Source: Struthio camelus (Eukaryota; Chordata; Aves; Struthioniformes; Struthionidae). From it: 64,000 nt of DNA. The notes under the pieces were generated by a model. It ran no database searches. It was given only the letters and a program-made list of their open reading frames with translations, and was not told where the DNA came from. Both the position numbers and the translations under genes were made by a program. The stretch covers positions 9,014,214 through 9,078,213 of the forward strand of contig NC_090964.1 in assembly GCF_040807025.1 (NCBI RefSeq). Direction: 5' to 3'. Positions within the stretch are counted from its first letter, which is position 1. The number at the start of each line of letters is the position of its first letter. Shown piece by piece: positions 56,405 to 64,000 of this stretch.

Positions 56405-57330
56405 CGGTGGCTGAAGGACTCCTCCAGGATCGCTCTGCCCTCCGCTGAAACGCGATCATTTCTGGGGCTGAACGCAATAGCTGCCAAAGATCACAGTTTG
56501 GGAGAGAGAGCTGAAATACCTGGTCTGGCCGGAACAGCCAGGAAAAATGGGAGCGCTGGGATTTTACCCTCTGAGCTAGACTTGGCCCTAAGCAAGGCTG
56601 CAGCCCTGTGCCCGTCCGCCAGGGTGGCAGCCCGTGGAAGGGATCCCGGCGTGCCAGCGCTCCTGTGGCCACGTGACGGTCCCTCCCTGGGCACCACTTG
56701 TCTCAGCGAGCAATAAGGTGGCACTCGGTCATCTCCAGCTGACACCGGAGCTGTTACACCGTGCAGGAGCACTGTGCTAGGCAGCAGGTGAAGTGAGTCC
56801 TACTTAGAATCGTTATTTTTCAAAACCCCTGTGGGATTTTTGTACGCTGAATTCACTGGCATTACTGACATTCACAAATAAGCCCCAGCCTCCTCCTTGC
56901 TCTGATAAACACCTGCACAAAGATGCTGGATTACAGCTCTGTGCAACTCCCAGGGCGCTAATGCTTCCTGGACCCTCGACCACATCTGGAAAGGCTGGGG
57001 GGGAGGGAGGAGGGGGGCCTCATCTGTAATTCACAGTGCAAGTACAAATGAAATGCCACTTTTTTTTTTCTTCTCAAGTCTGAAAAATGAATTATGCATT
57101 TTCCCCCCTAGCACTGAACTATAAATTCTCCTTTTAATGCTTGGAACGTTTCTGAAGAGAAAACGACACCCCAGCTTCTATTCTCCTCCCTCACTCGGAT
57201 TCGTTCTCTCCCTTCCTCCTTCCAAAACATCTCAGATAAATAATATGAAAATAACTCATACTTGGGTTTTTCATTTAGGTGCAGATTTACTGTGGCTGCT
57301 TCTCATCTAACAGCGCCCTGTGATGGATTT
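56405..57330. other. Gene-free interval
   Basis: Mixed DNA with a G-rich tract (described separately) and an AT-richer stretch at 57040-57260. Nothing coding recognised. Confidence 0.5.
56997..57017 (+). repeat. G-rich tract, G-quadruplex candidate
   Basis: Runs of seven, three, two and six G residues separated by single A residues. Four runs of three G can be drawn with short loops, which fits the general intramolecular quadruplex pattern. Confidence 0.6.
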
Positions 57331-57334
57331 TATA

Positions 57335-59035
57335 TCTCATCTGTGCAGATGAGGACGTGGGGAATTTGTGTAACCTCAGCATCTTCCTTGGAGATAAACC
57401 CAAGCATGTTTATCCCAAGGACCCGACGCAGCACAAGGAGATGCAGCACAATCCACCTGCCTCTGCTACCACCCAACTCTGCGCGTCACCCTTGGCAAGT
57501 CCCTCCCGGTCCTCGCGTTTCCAGGCTCCCAGATAACTCCAGCACCTTTTCTACAGCCCTGAGCTCCCTATGTGCCTTCTCCAGCCGGGCTGCGAGCGCC
57601 GGGCAGGGACAGGGGTGGCTGCTGCAACAACAGCAGCGTGGAGAATCTCTGCAGACCTACTGGCTGTCCTCTGGGAAAGCAGGACGCCCTGCGTTGCCCA
57701 GCCCAACGCCAGCCAGCGTAGCTCACAGCGGCTGCACACGGCGAGACCATGGGCGGCCCATAGCCCGCAGCCAACAGCAGCTATGTGCTGGAGACCCTTG
57801 GTGCGAAATTCAGTCCCTTTAGCTTCTGCTAGACAGAGAGAGAATTTTCCTTCAGTAGAAATTTTAAAAGAATTTGTTCATGCACACGTGGTGAAACAGT
57901 TAAATGCCCTGGCACCTATTCTCCAGCTGCACCATGGACATATGGAGAACCAAAGTGAGGATGCCTGCCGGAGGGCTTTTCAGGGCTGCATTCGCCCAAG
58001 CTGGGCATCCACGCAGCCCTTTCCTGAGCACCACGTCCCTGTGCACCTCCCTGCAAGCGGGTCTCTGTCACCTCCGTGGCAACAGAGACAACTCCAGGCG
58101 CAGGGAAAGATGTGCTGAAATGTGTGCATGCGTTTACAGCTGGAAACGCTGCTTATCTGGTGAGATAAATGCAAAGTGGAAATAGGTATCTGCCAGGAGA
58201 CTGCCCTGTTCAAGCAGCGGCTGGGGTCAACCGTAAGCAGCTACCAAACTTGAGAAAGCTTTGAGCATGCCTGGTCTTCCTAGCCTAGCTAGGGCCAGCC
58301 ATAAATGCAGGACCAGATTTCCAGGGAAGCCGAATCGCACAGCTCCCACCATCTCCAAAGGAGTTAAGATGCTTAGTTGGGCTCTTGCTGGCAGGCTGGA
58401 GAACATTACCTGCTCTGACGCATATTGGGCAGCTGGGGTCATCCCAGCACCCTGTGAGAGAAAGCGTAAGGGTGAGACCCACATCTAATACGTGTTCACC
58501 ATCTCTACTGTTACAGTCCTAGCAGCCCGAGCATTATTCCCTGTCTCAGAAAGCCCTTTTACTTTATTGTTATCATTATTTTATTGCCGTCACCATGCTA
58601 GAAAAGCCGATTGTTTCCAACCTTTAAGAAACAAGCCAAAGAGGGTGGCTGAGCATTTTTCTGTAGGACTCCCAGCTGTGATAATGCAATGAGTAAAGTT
58701 GAGCTAAGAGACTCAACAATTTAGCCCTACGGTCTTGTCAGAAGCGACACATTGAGGCAGAACAATTTGGTCTGCGAAAGGAAGCGGCAGTGGGCAGAGC
58801 CTTCATCTGCATGATAAAGCCGGGGGGGGTGTCTTTAATTATTTATTTTTCCTGGTGCTGCTCAGGCAGAGATAAGTGCCTTGGGGGCCAGATCCGCAGC
58901 AGAGAAGCACCAGTGCTCACCCCCGGCACTTACCAGGCCCACAAGAAAGAAGTCGCAGCAGAGGCCTGGGGACAGCACGTGCGCCGGCCCGGTGACGTGG
59001 GTTCGTGGGTTCGCAAGGTGAAGCAGAGCGAGGCA
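57335..59035. other. Gene-free interval
   Basis: Overlapping + frames of 186 and 182 codons at 57262-58118 occupy two registers of the same DNA and neither is recognisable. No RNA gene or repeat family seen. Confidence 0.5.
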
Positions 59036-59039
59036 TTAA

Positions 59040-59062
59040 CCCCCCCCCCCCCCCCCCCCCCC
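59040..59062. repeat. C23 homopolymer
   Basis: Twenty-three consecutive C residues. The opposite strand is a G23 run, able to form quadruplexes. Run length may be inexact because such tracts are hard to sequence. Confidence 0.9.
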
Positions 59063-59064
59063 CG

Positions 59065-59955
59065 GCTGCCTCCTTTACGCAAGGCTGCAGGCTGCAAGAA
59101 GTTCATTTGCAAACAGGAGGCTCAAGGTGCCAGACTAGACGTGTAGCAGGGGTCAAGCATTAAACCCCATCACCGTTCCTCTGCACACAGTACTCCCTGA
59201 TCCTGGCCCTGACGTGCATTTTCATGAACAGCCATTTGAATTAGGAAGGAAAAAGAAGTTACCTCGCTTTGACTATTTGGAGGAACCAAGATGGATTTAA
59301 TTCCCAAGATGAATACTTCCCAATTATGGTGCATCTGGGGTGGCCACATCGAGGCTCCTGGGGGCCCCAGCCAGGCTGATTGGGCAACCTACATCCCCTG
59401 GAGATGGACCAAGGAAGCTGGGGGTGGCTGCTGGACCCCCGGCAGGGGGCACTGGGAGAGGCAGAGTCACCTCCTGCCAGCGCCTCTCCAGGAGGTGACA
59501 CTATGCTATGTGGCAGCCAGGTCACTGCAGACTCTGGTGTTTGGTTCATCATCTCATTTGTTTTCTGAGACTAAGGAAGTTTTCCTCGCGGCAGGTTTCA
59601 ACGCTGCCTATGCGAGCGTCACATACAGGACCCACCACAGCAATATTTGCAGCGGGAGTATTTTTGCAGCAATCCAATAAGGGCAAGGGGAACAGCACTA
59701 CATGAAACGTGCCCTGGCCACGCAGAGAACCAGAGCCGACTCCCTTCAACGGTGAAGGAATGAAGGGAGATTGCAACCTGCTGCTAGATATTGTCTTTGG
59801 AGAGAAGGGGAGATAAATCAGCTGCAAATTATTCCTTGTGGATTATTACTTAGTTCTACTATTGCCCTGATCTCCAGACCAAAGTTTTTGCTCAGCAAAA
59901 ACAGACTTACTGAGGCGGCTCGAGGAAGGTAGGATCGAGGGGCTGGCTGCAGGGC
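59065..59955. other. Gene-free interval
   Basis: Mixed DNA, frames of up to 129 codons overlapped by others, none recognisable. Confidence 0.5.
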
Positions 59956-59959
59956 AGGA

Positions 59960-60185
59960 GGGCCGGCGCGGGAAGGCCAAACCGCGCTTTGACAGAAACC
60001 TGGCGTTGCACCGTTCAGGGCAGCGGCGGCAGCGGCAGCAGCGGCGGCGGCGGCAGCAGGCTCCGGAATCGCTGGCCGTGGGGCTGTGGAACGAGGCTCT
60101 GGCTCCTTTTGCCTGGCCGGGTCAGCGTGTCTGCTGCTCCCCATCTGGCGCCCGAACGCCGGGACGTCGCCTCTATCCTCCGGTG
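59960..60185. promoter_or_regulatory. CpG-rich patch containing a GGC/AGC repeat
   Basis: GC-rich sequence with clustered CG. It includes mixed (CGG/CAG)n at 60021-60059, which gives a poly-Ala run on the minus strand. No gene supported. Confidence 0.3.
60021..60059. repeat. Mixed GGC/AGC trinucleotide repeat
   Basis: Thirteen trinucleotide units of CAG or CGG type in a 39-bp tract. Confidence 0.9.
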
Positions 60186-60274
60186 TGACCAGAACGCAAG
60201 AAACAACCCTAACGAAACAGCACGTTTCCAACGGGGACTAGCCCTTATCCAGCTTCTACAATATTTCTAGCAGC

Positions 60275-60740
60275 AAACACCCAAACAAGCCATTAGCGCT
60301 GTGCAAGGATTTCTATTATCCTTATTATTATTTTTTTTTTTTAAGGAATAGGCTTAAAGTTTTCATTTGAGGGCAATAAAGAGAGCGAGCAAGCCTGGAA
60401 AGAGCTATGCACAAAGTAGGATCCCTATAATGAAATTTAAAAATTGATGAGGAAACTGGAACAATATAAACTAACGTTAACCAAGTAATTCAGCAGCATC
60501 AGGGACGCAGTTCGTCTCACGTGTAAGTTGTTGTTAGACAGCTACTACCCACAAAACCTTTCTTCCTCTCTCCCTGCCTTATTTAGATGGATAAAGCACA
60601 GCGCCAGAGTGCTAAGTGGAGTATGGGCCCGGGGCAAGGGCTCCGCACAGGGATAAATTTCAGCTGTAACGTCCAATTGAAATCCCATTAAAATCAATTG
60701 AAAGCTTCTCCTTGACCTTAAATTGCATCAGGGACTCCCC
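60275..60740. promoter_or_regulatory. AT-rich block, possible non-coding element
   Basis: Contains TTATTATTATTTTTTTT, TTTAAAAATTGATGAGG, ATGGATAAAGC and two CAATTGAAA copies (TCCAATTGAAATCC and ATCAATTGAAAGC, near 60673-60705). No open frames across most of it. Confidence 0.28.
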
Positions 60741-60744
60741 GGCA

Positions 60745-62145
60745 GCACTGGCCAATTCTGTTCCCATCGCCCTGCGAGGGGTTTAATCGCCCCATCAGGC
60801 AGCGAAAGGCTGGCGGACTGCGGCCGCCCAAAGCGCTGGTGTTGCAAAGCCCCACTCGAGCACCTACCTTCTCGATGCCACCATCCGCCCCTCCACCGCT
60901 TGCTTCGTTAACCCAGACGCGGGGAGTTTCTCCTTTTGTCTCAGATGGATGGATGGATATGATGTTTTCCCCCGCATCCAAGAAGCTGCAAGTTTCCCCA
61001 AATAAAGTGGCTTGGGGAAAACTCTTCATAAGCTTTAGCACCAAATAACTGGACACCAAACCCGCACGTGCTGTGAAACCATCAGGTGGTGGGAGCGGGG
61101 CAGAGGCAACCGTCTGCAGATGGTACAGCTGGACACGAAGCCGAGCCTGGTCCACAGGCAGCAACCAGGACAGGGCTGACGGGTGAGGAAAAACACGCGG
61201 AGCAAGCGCCTCGGCCAGCAAAAGAGCTGCCGCTGCCGCCGAGCGCACGGGACGGCCTCGGCCCTGCAGCAACGCCTGCTCGGCAGCCGCCACGGCAGCC
61301 CTGGCATCTGGCACGGGGAGCCCGTCCTCAGCCCCTCGCCAGCCCTCTGGCACCTGCGCCTCGCTGCCAGCTCATTCACCTCCGCAGTTAATTATTCCAC
61401 CATTTCATTATTCACCTCGCTTGCTCTCTTGCTTTTTCTCCTCCAGGGACAAACGCGTTTCCAGGTGCTCTGTCGAGTCCTGTTGAGGGAAATCAGTGCA
61501 GCGCGCTGCGTGGCCGTAATTCGCTTGGACAGCAGCGCAGCCTGCCCCGGGCGGGAGGGCAGCGTGCTGGGGCCTCGGCAGCACGAGCTGCCTGCCACCC
61601 CTCGTCTTTGCGTCCCCTCCTGGCTTCCAGGCTCATCTGCAGTCGCCCCAGCTACAGACCCCAGTCCCCACCCAGGAAAGGACATTTGGAGCACGACAGC
61701 GTGAACGATCCTGCCAAAATCGCTTCCCTGCCGCAACAGAGGCCGAGCAGAGGGCCTTTGCAGCCGTTTCCATCAGGTATTTGCTGGAAACGTTCTGCCT
61801 TCCGGCAGCGGCAGGGCTCTCCATCAACCCATCTCGTGCTCCCCCACCTCGGACTCCGGGGCACCACCTGCCCCGTCCTGTACGAGCACCGCGAGCTCAG
61901 CACGTCCCACCCAACAGCCACGGGATGACGCGCGGGACGCGGGCCTGACAGTGCGTCTCCGTAGGCTTCCAGAACCAGCCATGCCTGGCAATAAAACAAA
62001 TGAATGGCGTCTAGTCCTCCTTGCACGGAGCGAGTCCGGAGGCCGAACTAGGCAGGGTGGCTGCTTTATCTAACTGAAACAGTTGGTAGAACTAGGCTGA
62101 GCTCTGTTGAAAAGCAAAGGGAGCTGCAGCCGTGGGTGGACTGTA
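60745..62145. other. Gene-free interval with CpG-rich part
   Basis: GC-rich at about 61090-61330, with overlapping frames of 211 codons (-) and 173 codons (+). None recognisable. A short (GATG)n run lies at about 60944-60958. Confidence 0.5.
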
Positions 62146-62149
62146 AGTA

Positions 62150-62420
62150 TGGGACACCCCGAAGAGTCAGTCACTCGTTTACACAGCACTGGTATGAATT
62201 AATTAGCTCTGTAAATGCTTTTCGTGCTGGCTAAATTAGAACCTGCTGGAAAGGGGTAGGTGCGTAAACGTGGTTTAAACGTTACTTATTTATTTCTAAG
62301 GGGACTGTTTGGGAAACTTTTGGAAGCCCTCTGAGACAGGGCTTCAAAGGCCTCTCCAGTTTTGACGTTTAGTTTTCCTCACGCATTCGTTTTCTGTCGT
62401 TGCATTTGTGACCAGCTGAT
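62150..62420. promoter_or_regulatory. AT-rich block with TAATTA
   Basis: TAATTA at 62200-62205 within GAATTAATTAGC, plus GCTAAATTAG and ACTTATTTATTTC. No open frames. Tentative. Confidence 0.27.
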
Positions 62421-62424
62421 TTAG

Positions 62425-64000
62425 GACGAGCGGCTGAAGAGGGCCGTGGGGTTATGACACGACACTGCCCAGCACCGAGGCAGGGACCTGAGTCCTGGAG
62501 ATGCAACGAACGTCAGCCCCGTGCGCTGGCTGGCTGAACACAGGTTTTCCTCCCCAGCTTCTCTTTCCCTTTGCACGAGCTGGCTGTTTGCATCGCAAAC
62601 CCTGCTCCCAGGACCATTGCCCTCCTCACGCTCGTACCATGCCCAGCGTGACGTGACCTGGGTTGAAGGGCTTCTCGTTTGCATGTGGAGCCAGAGCAGA
62701 GAACTTCAGCACCCCGTAACCAAACAGAATAAATCTCCTTACAGAAGACTCCAGTGCCCATAAAGCCTGAGGAGGAGAAAGCAGGAGGAAAGCCCAATGG
62801 TAACACACTGCTTGGAAATCAAAGAATTACCATTTAAGAGCATGTAACCCCCAAAAGGCACGAAGAGAGCCGGCAGCCAGGGCTGGATGGCGACAGCCCA
62901 TGGACACGGTCTAGATGTTAGGCTGGGGGAACTGAACAGAACGGGATGAACTTTTATGAACTAGAAGCAGAAAGGACAAAAAATAACCTACTGGGAAAGC
63001 TCAATGCTCAAAGAGGTTGTGGCAATCGTTCTTCCACGAGCGTCCTCCTAAATCCAACAGGAACGATGCTGCTGCCCCAAGATTCAAAGCACAAAGACAT
63101 CTCGCGATGGACAGACTGCCCCAAACTCCTGCACAGTCCCAAACCCGTGTCTGCTGAAACCTCCTGGCCAAAGCAAGCTAGGCCTTCCTGCCTTCCCCGC
63201 TGCCCTTATTTCAGGTAAGCCAACTGAGGCCAGGTGAGGAGTGAACGAAGCAAAAGGATAAAGTGTCTGTGATTTGGAAAAGACAAATAAAAGGTTAACT
63301 GAAAGCCACAGAGGGAGCATCAAACCACGTCACTGAATGAGTGTGGGCAGAGCAGCAGCAGGCAGCAGGACATCAAAGACCGCCTAACATCCTTTTTCTA
63401 AAACAAGTTTCGTCAATCAGTACTGGGAGGCAAGCTAATTGCAGGCAGTCAATGGTGAGGGAGAGAGAAGAGGCGTTCAGCAGAGAACACCAGCCTAATT
63501 AGAACAAATTGGGGCATCCTGGATCAAAATCACAAGAGCTGCAGAGCAGCCTTTGCAGGGCCCGGCAGGGCGGGAGGGGGCTCTGCAGGTCTCATCATCC
63601 CAGCGCTCCCCTCGCAGCCTTCCTCCACGCCTGGAGCGTTTTTCCTTGCCTCCCTTGACAGCGCCGACGAGGTCTGATAAAAACCTGCTGGAAAGGCAAA
63701 ATGATCAATTCTGCATATAGACAGGAATTAACTCAGAGCCTGGGGACGGGGCAGTGACAAGTAATTATTTCTCGGCCTGTCTGGAGCTGGGCTCGTGCGG
63801 CGAGGCCGCTAGCTGGCCCTGCATCTGCAGCCGAGGAGGAACCACCAGCCTCGCAACGGCAAGAGGAGAAGCAGGAACATCTCGCGTCAGAAATGCAGTA
63901 ATTCAATGAGTCACTTTTTAACGTGGTCCCGGGGACTGATGAACTGCACCCTTTTGGCAGGGGCACGGAGCTTTCTTCCAGGCTGATCTCTACCACAATT
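62425..64000. other. Gene-free interval to the window end
   Basis: Mixed DNA. Short AT-rich stretches at 63400-63520 and 63690-63770 contain AATTA cores (for example GCCTAATTAG and GTAATTATTTC). No gene, RNA or repeat family recognised up to the end. Confidence 0.5.

Overview
The window looks like vertebrate nuclear DNA, most likely a bird or another sauropsid with small GC-rich chromosomes. The evidence is compact collagen introns (two under 100 bp), strong G/C preference at third codon positions, many short CpG-rich patches and almost no recognisable transposable elements. The species cannot be fixed from the sequence alone.

Region 1 (1-4470) is the 3' end of one recognisable gene, COL9A3, the alpha-3 chain of type IX collagen, on the + strand. 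Eight exons can be placed with GT/AG borders and a continuous frame. They encode the last 262 residues: the end of triple-helical domain COL2, the NC2 assembly domain, all of COL1 and the NC1 tail with its two cysteines. The upstream part of the gene lies outside the window. A 3' UTR of about 670 bp carries three AATAAA signals, the last with a GT-rich downstream element.

Region 2 (4470-64000) is about 59.5 kb in which I recognise no protein-coding gene, rRNA, tRNA, CRISPR array or intact mobile element. The many open frames there overlap on both strands, are mostly confined to GC-rich patches and match no family I know. The DNA alternates between two textures. One is AT-rich blocks of 150-550 bp, rich in homeodomain cores (TAATTA), POU octamers, GATA-like and E-box motifs, which resemble conserved non-coding enhancers. 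Examples are 4980-5470, 8140-8380, 9410-9620, 13730-13990, 23080-23640, 24040-24410, 35600-36100, 42200-42670, 49770-50190 and 53680-54060. The other is CpG-rich patches without an obvious gene, the largest at 25540-27500 and 37830-39730.

Taken together the window looks like the tail of a cartilage collagen gene followed by a regulatory desert of the kind that flanks developmental transcription-factor genes. That last point is inference from texture only. Notable local structures are a 37-bp alternating purine/pyrimidine (Z-DNA-prone) tract, a 23-C run, a (AGC)13 tract in a CpG-rich patch, a cluster of CRE half-sites and several short perfect palindromes. I found no clear sign of a novel multi-gene system.
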